DNA of 9,132 nt, from NCBI GenBank assembly GCA_913061335.1, contig CAJXTP010000108.1, forward strand, positions 1-9,132. The letters run 5' to 3'. Of the stretch, positions 1 through 5,987 are shown piece after piece. This DNA comes from an uncultured Loktanella sp. (GTDB lineage: Bacteria > Pseudomonadota > Alphaproteobacteria > Rhodobacterales > Rhodobacteraceae). How positions within the stretch are numbered: the first letter of the stretch is position 1; each line of letters opens with the position of its first letter. The notes under the pieces are model-generated. The model was not told the origin of the DNA and made no database searches. It worked only from the letters and a program-made list of their open reading frames with translations. The translations under genes and the position numbers were made by a program.

Positions 1-166
1 TACGACTTGGCTCATTGCCGGTCGTACCAGTCAAAGCTAGGGGCTGATTGGGATCATGCACCTCGGCAACCTGAGCGCGCTGTTCCTCGGTTACTGTTGC
101 ACATGCTGCGACCGCACTGATCGATGCGGCCATCGCAAGCCGAACAATTGATTCTCTGATGCACAT
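1..166 (-). CDS. Putative lipoprotein, N-terminal part only
   Basis: Translation from the ATG at 166 gives 55 residues before the window edge, with no stop. Residues 1-22 form a lipoprotein signal peptide: a short charged start (R4, E5, R9), a small hydrophobic stretch, and a lipobox V19-A20-A21-C22. The predicted mature protein would begin at Cys22 and be lipidated. The residue after it is Ala rather than Asp, so outer-membrane delivery is the default expectation from the sorting rule worked out in enterobacteria. The following residues (TEEQRAQVAEVHDP) are polar and match no family I recognise. A purine-rich stretch lies about 5 bases before the ATG, and a good promoter lies upstream at 209-237, so the gene is probably transcribed on its own. 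The function is unknown. The open frame, signal peptide and promoter together make it a convincing gene, but most of the protein is outside the window. Confidence 0.72.
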   Translation of the reverse strand, partial: MCIRESIVRLAMAASISAVAACATVTEEQRAQVAEVHDPNQPLALTGTTGNEPSR

Positions 167-208
167 AAATTTCCGTCCCAATTATTTGCCACACGAAGCT
201 CGACAGAA

Positions 209-237
209 AATATAGTCCGACGACAAATTATTGTCTA
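209..237 (-). promoter_or_regulatory. Sigma-70-like promoter of the lipoprotein gene
   Basis: Reading the minus strand, TAGACA (232-237) and TATATT (209-214) are separated by exactly 17 bases, and each hexamer matches the consensus at 5 of 6 positions. Transcription would start near 202, giving a leader of roughly 36 bases before the ATG at 166. The position between the alkB-downstream hairpins and the lipoprotein start is what a separate transcription unit would need. This is a pattern match only. Confidence 0.45.
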
Positions 238-301
238 TCTTGGCTACAGCAGTGCCCCCTCAGTTGACGCGTACCACTCACCAAACCGCCTCGCTTTTTC
301 C

Positions 302-345
302 AAAATACTCTGGGGTCTGGGGCAACGCCCCAGCGTGCAAAGCAC
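302..345 (-). terminator. GC-rich double hairpin downstream of alkB, probable terminator
   Basis: On the minus strand, after the alkB stop at 404, two small hairpins lie back to back. The first is GTGC-TTT-GCAC (335-345). The second is a perfect 7-bp stem, CTGGGGC-GTT-GCCCCAG (317-333). A further ACCCCAG follows and could compete for the same CTGGGG arm, and TATTTT (302-307) comes about 10 bases after the second stem. The U-rich part is not directly against the stem, so it is an imperfect intrinsic terminator, but the site fits the end of the mutY-alkB unit and insulates the next promoter. From memory, very similar GGGGC-NNN-GCCCC-AGACCCC-GAGTATTT strings recur downstream of genes in many Roseobacter genomes, so this may also be one copy of a dispersed element. 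Confidence 0.5.
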
Positions 346-377
346 AACAAACCCCACACCCAAAATCGACATATACG

Positions 378-399
378 AAACTTATGCAAAACTTATGCG
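378..399. repeat. Tandem 11-bp repeat, two copies
   Basis: AAACTTATGCA (378-388) is followed directly by AAACTTATGCG (389-399), identical except for the last base. The pair begins 4 bases beyond the alkB stop codon, in the alkB-lipoprotein intergenic region. It could be a short protein-binding repeat, part of a recurrent 3'-end element together with the hairpins at 302-345, or a chance duplication. No coding role is apparent. Confidence 0.55.
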
Positions 400-403
400 A
401 AAA

Positions 404-1549
404 TTACAGCCATTTTGGCAGCGGTAACGACCCATCGCGGTACGGTTCCCAGTCGGTGATCTCGGGATAATACATGTCGCGCCACTTGCGCACCCGCGGG
501 TTCATCACCCGCCGCCATAGCGTCGGCGCCATAGCCAACATCGTCATAATCGGATACCCAAATGGCAGCTGCGGAGCCTCCGCCGCCGCGTAGGTTTGCA
601 GCAATGGAAACCGCCGATCCGGCTTATAGTGATGGTCCGAATGGCGCTGCAAATTGATCAACAACCAGTTCGATGCGCGCAGCGATGAATTCCAAGAATG
701 GCGCGGCTTAACGTGCTCATATTTACCGTTCCCAAGATGTTTACGGGTCAATCCATAATGCTCGATGTAGTTCACTAATTCGAGCTGGAAAATTGCCGTA
801 ACCGCTTGAATTACAAACAAAAGCAGCCCCCAAACATCACCGATTATCAGCGCCAGCAACAGAAACGACGCCTGCATCAGCCAGTACCGCCAAAACGGGT
901 TTGAACGATCATGCCAAGGCAATTTTTTACGCGCCAACATCGATTTTTCTGCTGCAAAAGCAGACACATAACTCTCGCGCAGCACACGCGGCAAGAACCG
1001 CCAAAACCCTTCGCCAAACGGTGCGCTCACCGGATCACGCGGGGTGCCGACATAACGGTGATGCACCAGCAAATGTTCCGACCTGAAATGCGAATACAGC
1101 ACCATCGCCAACAAGGCATCGCCCATTCTGCGCTCAATCTTGGGCCGTTGATGCATCAATTCATGGCTATAATTGATCCCAATAGTCCCCGTGATCACCC
1201 CAACGCCGATGAACAAAAGAACCTGCTCCCAACCGCCCAAATGATCCGCGCGCGTCACATAATAAAGCATCCCGAATATCGTCAAAAATTGCAGCGGCGC
1301 CCAGATCATCGTGATCAGCCGATACCAATAAAGTTGGTCGTCTGGTGTCTGCGGATCGGCATTAGATTCGTTTAAGCCTGCGAACAAATCAACAATCGAA
1401 AACAGATACCAAGTACAAACCGGCAACAACAAAACCGCCCATCCGCCCACCGCAGCGCTGAAAATAGCGAGTGGAATCAATAGGATCGACAGCCAGAATG
1501 GCAGCGCCGAAGTCAGCTTCGCGATGGGTGATTTAGGGATAACAGTCAT
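404..1549 (-). CDS. alkB: Alkane 1-monooxygenase (AlkB family)
   Basis: This is a 381-residue integral-membrane non-haem di-iron monooxygenase that hydroxylates the terminal carbon of medium-chain alkanes, taking electrons from rubredoxin. All the family signatures are present: His box 1 HELMH (129-133), His box 2 EHLLVHH (158-164), the NYIEHYGL motif (260-267) and His box 3 LQRHSDHH (300-307). Hydrophobic segments near 16-52, 78-97, 108-126 and 224-252 fit the family's roughly six membrane helices, and the length is close to that of other AlkB proteins. AGGCGG lies 5 bases before the ATG, which fixes the start. The gene lies 53 bp downstream of mutY on the same strand. No rubredoxin, rubredoxin reductase, alcohol dehydrogenase or regulator is seen nearby, so partners must be elsewhere. 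The histidine boxes also occur in related hydroxylases, but the HYG and HSDHH motifs favour AlkB proper. The substrate range cannot be read from the sequence. Confidence 0.93.
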   Translation of the reverse strand: MTVIPKSPIAKLTSALPFWLSILLIPLAIFSAAVGGWAVLLLPVCTWYLFSIVDLFAGLNESNADPQTPDDQLYWYRLITMIWAPLQFLTIFGMLYYVTRADHLGGWEQVLLFIGVGVITGTIGINYSHELMHQRPKIERRMGDALLAMVLYSHFRSEHLLVHHRYVGTPRDPVSAPFGEGFWRFLPRVLRESYVSAFAAEKSMLARKKLPWHDRSNPFWRYWLMQASFLLLALIIGDVWGLLLFVIQAVTAIFQLELVNYIEHYGLTRKHLGNGKYEHVKPRHSWNSSLRASNWLLINLQRHSDHHYKPDRRFPLLQTYAAAEAPQLPFGYPIMTMLAMAPTLWRRVMNPRVRKWRDMYYPEITDWEPYRDGSLPLPKWL

Positions 1550-1567
1550 AATTGCCGCCTATGTTTT

Positions 1568-1595
1568 GGTTGTAGCAACCCTATGGACTAGCCAT
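1568..1595 (-). promoter_or_regulatory. Two adjacent inverted repeats in the alkB leader
   Basis: The 53-bp gap between the mutY stop and the alkB ATG holds GGTTG-TAG-CAACC (1568-1580), a perfect 5-bp stem, and two bases further ATGG-ACTAG-CCAT (1583-1595), a perfect 4-bp stem. No run of U follows on either strand, so a terminator is unlikely. They could be an operator or small RNA hairpins upstream of the alkB Shine-Dalgarno sequence (1555-1560). No convincing promoter was found in the gap. Confidence 0.25.
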
Positions 1596-1602
1596 CCAAA
1601 GC

Positions 1603-2649
1603 TCAATCGTGGCGTAGCGTCGCTTTGATTTGCACGTAAACTTTGCGCATGGCTGTCGGCAGGGCGGTTGGGTCGAAATTTACCTCTGCCACGAAATGCC
1701 CGCGCGTTGGTGCCGCATTGGTTGTGGCGGTTTGAACGGTCAGTTCCAGATGGAAATGTGTGAACGTATGTTTCGCAATCGTATTCAGTGTTTGCCAATC
1801 GGTATCCACTGGCGGCGCGGGGTCGGGTGCATCCGACCAATCAGTTGTCGGAAATCCGAGCATCCCGCCGAGCAGCCCACTGTCGGGCCGTGTTTCCAGC
1901 AGCCAAGCCCCATCAGCTCGCCGCACCACATAAGCAATTCCATAGCGGGTCGGGACCTTTTTCTTTGGCGTTTTCCTGGGGAGGTCAGCCGCAGTTCCCG
2001 CGGCATATGCAGCGCAACGCGCGCGCAGCGGGCAAACCCCACAAGTCGGATTTCGCGGACCGCAAATAGTGGCCCCAAGGTCCATGACGGCTTGGGCATA
2101 ATCGCCGGATCGCGCTTGCGGAGTAAGGCTTGCAGCAAGCTCGGTTAACTTGGGTTTAGACGCTGGCAACGGGTCATGCACATCATGCAATCGTGCCATC
2201 ACCCGTTCGACATTGCCGTCTACGACGACAGACGGCTGATCAAACGCGATCGAAGACACAGCGGCTGCAGTATAAGGTCCAATACCCGGAAGCGAGAGAA
2301 GCGCGTCGTTGGTTTGCGGGAATGCGCCACCATGATCGGCGACAACTGCGCGGGCGCATTTGAGCAGGTTGCGGGCGCGGGCATAATACCCCAAGCCCGC
2401 CCAAGCAGCCATGACATCGGCGTCTTTTGCGGCGGCCAAATCTGCAACAGTTGGCCAAAGCGCGATAAACTTTGCATGATATGCGCGCACTGCGGCAACG
2501 GTTGTTTGCTGCAACATGACTTCGGACAGCCAAACCGTATATGGATCAGGCAAAACGCCTGCCTTGCGATCTGCTGGCGGTACGCGCCACGGCATGTCGC
2601 GTGCATGTACGTCGTACCAGTCCAACAGGTCTTGGGCGAGATCACGCAA
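1603..2649 (-). CDS. mutY: A/G-specific adenine DNA glycosylase MutY
   Basis: MutY removes adenine mispaired with 8-oxoguanine or guanine in base-excision repair. The protein has 348 residues, the usual length. The glycosylase domain holds LSEVMLQQT with the catalytic Glu43, the helix-hairpin-helix LPGIGPYTAAAV (120-131), and VVDGNVERV with the catalytic Asp144. The [4Fe-4S] cysteines C196, C203, C206 and C212 follow with the family spacing C-x6-C-x2-C-x5-C. The C-terminal part, from about 235, is the NUDIX-like 8-oxoG recognition domain, with FTHFHLEL at 296-303. The start is TTG: the frame is closed by TAA five bases before it, and the first internal Met (residue 19) would cut off the conserved LLDWYDVHARDMPWR region. 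AGGA lies 10 bases before the TTG, rather far. An ATG nearer this AGGA (2658-2660) is in a different frame. mutY is divergent from the DUF721 gene and probably shares a transcript with alkB. Confidence 0.95.
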   Translation of the reverse strand: MRDLAQDLLDWYDVHARDMPWRVPPADRKAGVLPDPYTVWLSEVMLQQTTVAAVRAYHAKFIALWPTVADLAAAKDADVMAAWAGLGYYARARNLLKCARAVVADHGGAFPQTNDALLSLPGIGPYTAAAVSSIAFDQPSVVVDGNVERVMARLHDVHDPLPASKPKLTELAASLTPQARSGDYAQAVMDLGATICGPRNPTCGVCPLRARCAAYAAGTAADLPRKTPKKKVPTRYGIAYVVRRADGAWLLETRPDSGLLGGMLGFPTTDWSDAPDPAPPVDTDWQTLNTIAKHTFTHFHLELTVQTATTNAAPTRGHFVAEVNFDPTALPTAMRKVYVQIKATLRHD

Positions 2650-2677
2650 TGTTTATTCATCCTAACAACTGGTTTCG

Positions 2678-2706
2678 CTGGCATGGCCGCGTCATTCCAT
2701 TAGATT
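2678..2706 (+). promoter_or_regulatory. Candidate promoter for the DUF721-dsbA-CoA transferase cluster
   Basis: The 68-bp gap between mutY (minus) and the DUF721 gene (plus) must carry both divergent promoters. On the plus strand CTGGCA (2678-2683) and TAGATT (2701-2706) are 17 bases apart, each matching the sigma-70 consensus at 4 of 6 positions. Transcription would begin near 2713, only about 5 bases before the ATG at 2718, which would fit the absence of a Shine-Dalgarno sequence there. No equally good candidate was found for mutY. Confidence 0.28.
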
Positions 2707-2717
2707 AGCGCTTAGAT

Positions 2718-3227
2718 ATGAAACAGCCACGTCACACCAGCACAACACACGGATTTTCTCGGGCGGCAAGCCTGATGCAAACCCGTATTCGCACCGCGTC
2801 AGAAACGCGGGGCTTTGCCGTGACCCGTTTGCTAACCCATTGGGCCGAGATCGTCGGCGAAGCGACCTCTGCCATCGCGACCCCTGTCAACGTATCTTAT
2901 GGCAAGGGCGGGATGGGTGCGACGCTGACCGTTTTGACCACCGGTGCGCAGGCCCCAATGCTGGAAATGCAAAAAGAACAGATCCGTGAAAAGGTGAACG
3001 CCTGTTACGGATACCGCGCGATTTCGCGGGTGCGGATCACGCAAACTGCGCCAACTGGTTTCCGCGAAGGGCGCGCCGCATTTGCACCTGCGCCTGTGCA
3101 ACCCAAGCAACCTGATCTCGCGGCACAGGCCGAGGCGGCTGATTTGTCGCGCACAATTCAAAGTGATGATTTGCGCCGCGCACTTGCGGCACTGGGCGCA
3201 AACGTCATATCCAAACGCAAATCCTAA
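2718..3227 (+). CDS. DUF721 domain protein (DciA-like)
   Basis: This is a 169-residue protein of the DUF721 family. The domain covers about residues 35-110: RLLTHWAEIVGE (37-48) corresponds to the family's LxxxWxxIVG motif. It is followed by TPVNVSYGKGGMGATLTV, then a helical stretch (LEMQKEQIREKVNACYGY), and closes with the strand ISRVRITQT. DUF721 includes DciA, the loader or operator of the replicative helicase DnaB in bacteria without DnaC; that role is inferred here from family membership. The C-terminal third, from about 113, is rich in Ala, Pro and Gln with a final short helix, and looks partly disordered. There is no Shine-Dalgarno sequence before the ATG, so the message may be nearly leaderless. 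The start is supported by the N-terminal pattern as I recall it from Rhodobacterales relatives. dsbA begins 20 bases after its stop, so the two form an operon. Family assignment is firm, exact function less so. Confidence 0.85.
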   Translation: MKQPRHTSTTHGFSRAASLMQTRIRTASETRGFAVTRLLTHWAEIVGEATSAIATPVNVSYGKGGMGATLTVLTTGAQAPMLEMQKEQIREKVNACYGYRAISRVRITQTAPTGFREGRAAFAPAPVQPKQPDLAAQAEAADLSRTIQSDDLRRALAALGANVISKRKS

Positions 3228-3235
3228 AGACACAT

Positions 3236-3240
3236 AAGGA
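3236..3240 (+). promoter_or_regulatory. Shine-Dalgarno site of the dsbA-family gene
   Basis: AAGGA lies 7 bases before the ATG at 3248, an optimal match and spacing. It fixes the start of the DsbA-like protein and puts its signal sequence at the true N-terminus. Confidence 0.75.
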
Positions 3241-3247
3241 AAACGCT

Positions 3248-3910
3248 ATGCTTCGTAGAAATCTAATCACTGGTGGGGTGGCTGCGGCCGGACTTGGGGC
3301 TTGGGCCCTGACGCGACCAGATGCTGCTTTGCCTGTTGACCCGCTGATGGCAGCCAATGCGCAAACCGCCTCGACTGATCCGTCGAGCATCATGGATATG
3401 GTCCAAGGCTCTGCTGATGCACCCGTTGAAATTATCGAATATGCATCGTTCACTTGCCCGCACTGTGCAAACTTTCACGCCAATGTTTATCCACAGCTAA
3501 AGGCGGATTACATCGACACCGGCAAAGTACGGTTCGTCTACCGCGAGGTCTACTTCGACCGTTTCGGTCTCTGGGCATCCATCATTGCCCGTTGCGGCGG
3601 CGAGATGCGGTTCTTTGGCATTGCAGATCTGATCTATGAAAAGCAACGCGCATGGACCGCAAGCGGTGATCCGGCGACAATCGTCAATGAATTGCGCAAG
3701 CTGGCCAAAACCGCAGGTTTGACAGATGAAATGCTGGATGAATGCCTGAATGACGAAAAAAATGCTCAGAACCTTGTCAGCTGGTATCAGGCTAACGCGG
3801 AGCGGGATGATGTGCGGTCCACGCCATCGTTCCTGATCGACGGCGAAAAGTATGCGAACATGTCCTACGATGAATTTAAAACAGTCCTGGACGAAAAGAT
3901 CGGCGGCTAA
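3248..3910 (+). CDS. Exported DsbA-family thiol:disulfide oxidoreductase
   Basis: A 220-residue thioredoxin-fold protein expected in the periplasm, where DsbA-type enzymes introduce disulfides into exported proteins. Residues 1 to about 29 form an export signal: MLRR, then a hydrophobic stretch of Gly/Ala/Leu up to the Ala-rich region. The Arg pair followed by NLI loosely resembles a Tat motif, so the export route is open. The thioredoxin domain begins about residue 55 (DAPVEIIEYASFTCPHC). The active site is C70-P-H-C73, the classic DsbA dipeptide, and the cis-proline loop is T192-P193. The helical insertion between about 105 and 185 carries a second pair, C116 and C166, which could form a structural disulfide as in some alphaproteobacterial DsbA proteins. 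The stop overlaps the start of the next gene (TAATG). No DsbB partner is visible here. An oxidase is more likely than a DsbC-type isomerase, given CPHC and the lack of a dimerisation domain. Confidence 0.9.
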   Translation: MLRRNLITGGVAAAGLGAWALTRPDAALPVDPLMAANAQTASTDPSSIMDMVQGSADAPVEIIEYASFTCPHCANFHANVYPQLKADYIDTGKVRFVYREVYFDRFGLWASIIARCGGEMRFFGIADLIYEKQRAWTASGDPATIVNELRKLAKTAGLTDEMLDECLNDEKNAQNLVSWYQANAERDDVRSTPSFLIDGEKYANMSYDEFKTVLDEKIGG

Positions 3911-5022
3911 TGCAGCCGCTGTCTGGCGTTAAGGTTATCGAACTGGCGCGTATTTTGGCTGGCCCTTGGGCCGGTCAAACGCTGGCCGATCTTGGCGCTG
4001 ATGTGATCAAGGTAGAGGCCCCAACTGGCGACGACACGCGCCAATGGGGTCCGCCGTTTGTTGACCATAACGGCGAACGCAGTGCCGCGTATTTCCACAG
4101 TTGTAACCGTGGAAAACAGTCGGTCATCATCGATTTTCGCACGCCAGAAGGTCAAGGACAGCTGCGCGGTCTCATCGCTGATGCGGATATCCTGATTGAG
4201 AACTTCAAGGTTGGTGGGCTCGCGAAATACGGACTCGACTTTGACAGTCTTCATGCGCTGAATCCGCGACTGATTTACTGCTCGATCACTGGCTTTGGCC
4301 AAACCGGCCCCTATGCGCATCGCGCGGGATACGACTATATTTTGCAGGGTATGTCTGGGCTGATGTCGGTTACTGGCGACCCTGACGGGCAACCCCAAAA
4401 GGTGGGTGTTGCGGTTACTGATATTTTCTCGGGGCTGTACGCGAGCACCGCGATTTTGGCCGCCGTGAACCAACGGCATACGACGGGCAAAGGGCAACAT
4501 ATTGATGTGGCTTTGTTTGACGTGGCGACTGCAGTGATGGCCAACCAAGGCATGAATTATCTGGCGACAGGCGCCGCGCCAAAGCGGCTTGGCAACGCGC
4601 ATCCGAACATCGTGCCTTATGCGGTCTTCGATTGCGCAGATGGCTATGTGATTATCGCGTCAGGCAACAACGGACAGTTTGAACGCCTGTGCACGCTGCT
4701 TGGGATCGCGGCAGATCCGGCTTATGCGACCAACGCGGATAGGCTCGCACATCGGGATGCGTTGACTGATTTGATTACCGGCAAAACCAAAACGTGGACC
4801 AAGGTTGATCTGCTGTCAGCTTGCGAAGATGTAGGCGTGCCCGCAGGCCCGATCAACGACATGGCAGAGGTATTTGCGGACCCGCAGATTGTAGCGCGCG
4901 GGATGCAAGTTGACCTAGGCGGCGTGCCGTCGGTGCGTCTTCCGGTCCTGTTTTCAGACGCGGATATAAGCCCGACCAAGGCGTCGCCTTCGCTTGGGCA
5001 AGATCAAAAATTACTAGACTGA
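3910..5022 (+). CDS. CaiB/BaiF family (class III) CoA-transferase
   Basis: This cytoplasmic enzyme moves CoA between acyl-CoA thioesters and free carboxylates; class III enzymes act as interlocked dimers through an aspartyl-CoA anhydride. The 370 residues show the family pattern: MQPLSGVKVIELARILAGPWAG at the N-terminus, LADLGADVIKVE (25-36), NRGKQSVIIDF (66-76), ADILIENFKVGGLAKYGLDF, ITGFGQTGPY (126-135), AGYDYILQGMSGLM, and GVAVTDIFSGLYA, in which Asp171 is the expected nucleophile. Its ATG lies within the dsbA stop (TAATG) with GGCGG just before it, so it should be translationally coupled. It ends in LGQDQKLLD, some residues earlier than relatives whose LGQHTxEVL motif is followed by another helix. 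Its last 19 bases overlap the lpxK 3' end on the other strand. The acyl substrate (formyl, succinyl, carnitine, mesaconyl or other) cannot be inferred, and no enzyme of a CoA pathway is nearby. Confidence 0.88.
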   Translation: MQPLSGVKVIELARILAGPWAGQTLADLGADVIKVEAPTGDDTRQWGPPFVDHNGERSAAYFHSCNRGKQSVIIDFRTPEGQGQLRGLIADADILIENFKVGGLAKYGLDFDSLHALNPRLIYCSITGFGQTGPYAHRAGYDYILQGMSGLMSVTGDPDGQPQKVGVAVTDIFSGLYASTAILAAVNQRHTTGKGQHIDVALFDVATAVMANQGMNYLATGAAPKRLGNAHPNIVPYAVFDCADGYVIIASGNNGQFERLCTLLGIAADPAYATNADRLAHRDALTDLITGKTKTWTKVDLLSACEDVGVPAGPINDMAEVFADPQIVARGMQVDLGGVPSVRLPVLFSDADISPTKASPSLGQDQKLLD

Positions 5023-5987
5023 AACCCAATTTTGCCAAGTGCGTCGTGCAGTGGAGCCCAATCTGTTAACGTCAATCGCACTGGAAATGTCAGCACCTTG
5101 GCACGGAACGCATCAGGTAAACGCACCGCATCTTTTTCAGTTGTGACCAACTGAGCGCGGCGTAGTTTTGCCTCTGCTTCAAGTCGCGTCATTAACGCTG
5201 TGGTCAACGGTTGATGGTCTGAAAGGGCCTCGCCGTGGATAACTTTGGCACCTGCTGCCGTCAGCGTATCAAAGAATTTTTGCGGATTCCCGATCCCTGC
5301 AAATGCCAACACGGGCATGTCTTTCCATTGCATGCCAGTGCGCAGCGGCGCGAGCTGCCCGCGCAGCGTTGGCACCGGAAATGTCAGCTGTGGGTCATTC
5401 GCCCCGATGCAGACGACAAGATCGGCGCGTTTAAGTCCGACATCCGCAGGTTCGCGCAATGGCCCTGCCGGAATGACGCGCCCGTTGCCGAAACCACGGG
5501 TCGCGTCCACGACCACGATGCTCAGGTCTTTGAAAACCGCAGGGTTCTGAAACCCGTCGTCAAGAATGATCACTTGCGCGCCCGCATGAACGGCGGCTTG
5601 CACACCTGCGGCGCGGTCTTTGGACACCCACGTCGGCGCAAATGCAGCCAGCAAAAGCGGCTCGTCGCCCGTTTGGTCGGCGCGGTGCACGCCGTCTTGC
5701 ACCTGAACTGGCCCCAGAAGGGAGCCGCCATAACCACGGCTGACGAAATGCGGTCTGGCACCCAGTCCGATCAAAACCTCTGCGACAGCGATTGCAGTGG
5801 GCGTTTTTCCGGTCCCACCCGCATTGATATTTCCGATGCATATGACGGGTACGGGCGCGCGGTAAGGCGTGCCGTCCGCAAGTCGCCGCGCTGTTGCTGC
5901 CGCATAAATCCAGCCAAGTGGACTGAGCAGGTGGGCCCAAACGCCAGGTTCATCAGCGGACCGATGCCAGAAATCAGGCGCGCGCAT
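5004..5987 (-). CDS. lpxK: Tetraacyldisaccharide 4'-kinase LpxK
   Basis: LpxK phosphorylates the 4' position of the tetraacyldisaccharide 1-phosphate to make lipid IVA, the sixth step of lipid A synthesis, at the inner face of the inner membrane. The 327-residue length is normal. The N-terminus (DFWHRSADEPGVWAHLLSPLGWIY) is the amphipathic membrane-facing region. The P-loop GNINAGGTGKTP (52-63) contains Lys61. Family motifs follow: FVSRGYGG (81-88), GDEP (107-110), ILDDGFQN (141-148, with the family's paired acidic residues D143-D144), IPAGPLREP (172-180) and TTEKDAVRLP (282-291). The common DDGFQH is DDGFQN here, which I recall as usual in alphaproteobacteria. The start overlaps the waaA-like stop (TGATG), so the two are probably translated together. 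The gene ends tail to tail with the CoA-transferase, overlapping it by 19 bases, and there is no clear terminator. Confidence 0.95.
   Translation of the reverse strand: MRAPDFWHRSADEPGVWAHLLSPLGWIYAAATARRLADGTPYRAPVPVICIGNINAGGTGKTPTAIAVAEVLIGLGARPHFVSRGYGGSLLGPVQVQDGVHRADQTGDEPLLLAAFAPTWVSKDRAAGVQAAVHAGAQVIILDDGFQNPAVFKDLSIVVVDATRGFGNGRVIPAGPLREPADVGLKRADLVVCIGANDPQLTFPVPTLRGQLAPLRTGMQWKDMPVLAFAGIGNPQKFFDTLTAAGAKVIHGEALSDHQPLTTALMTRLEAEAKLRRAQLVTTEKDAVRLPDAFRAKVLTFPVRLTLTDWAPLHDALGKIGFQSSNF

Noticed and set aside
911..1375. Plus-strand frame of 154 codons opposite alkB
   Set aside because: It covers the His-box region of alkB on the opposite strand and has an unnatural His/Arg/Gln-rich composition.
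1582..1607. TTGAGC-17-TAGGGT as an alkB promoter
   Set aside because: The -10 word matches the consensus at only 3 of 6 positions, so it is indistinguishable from chance.
1630..2703. Two long plus-strand frames and one alternative minus-strand frame across mutY
   Set aside because: MutY is fully explained by its own frame with all catalytic and Fe-S residues; the others have atypical composition and no homology that I recognise.
3487..3495. TTATCCACA, a perfect DnaA-box consensus, inside the dsbA-family gene
   Set aside because: It is a single copy in coding sequence, encoding part of NVYPQ. One such match in 9 kb on two strands is not surprising, and there is no cluster or AT-rich region to suggest an origin.
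3907..4602. Open frame of 231 codons on the minus strand opposite the CoA-transferase
   Set aside because: Antisense shadow of a recognised gene, with no ribosome site and no recognisable domain.
4993..5039. Imperfect inverted repeat CTTGGGCAA ... TTGCCAAG around the lpxK/CoA-transferase junction as a bidirectional terminator
   Set aside because: The loop is about 30 bases, one arm has a bulge, and there is no adjacent T-run on either strand; too weak to call.
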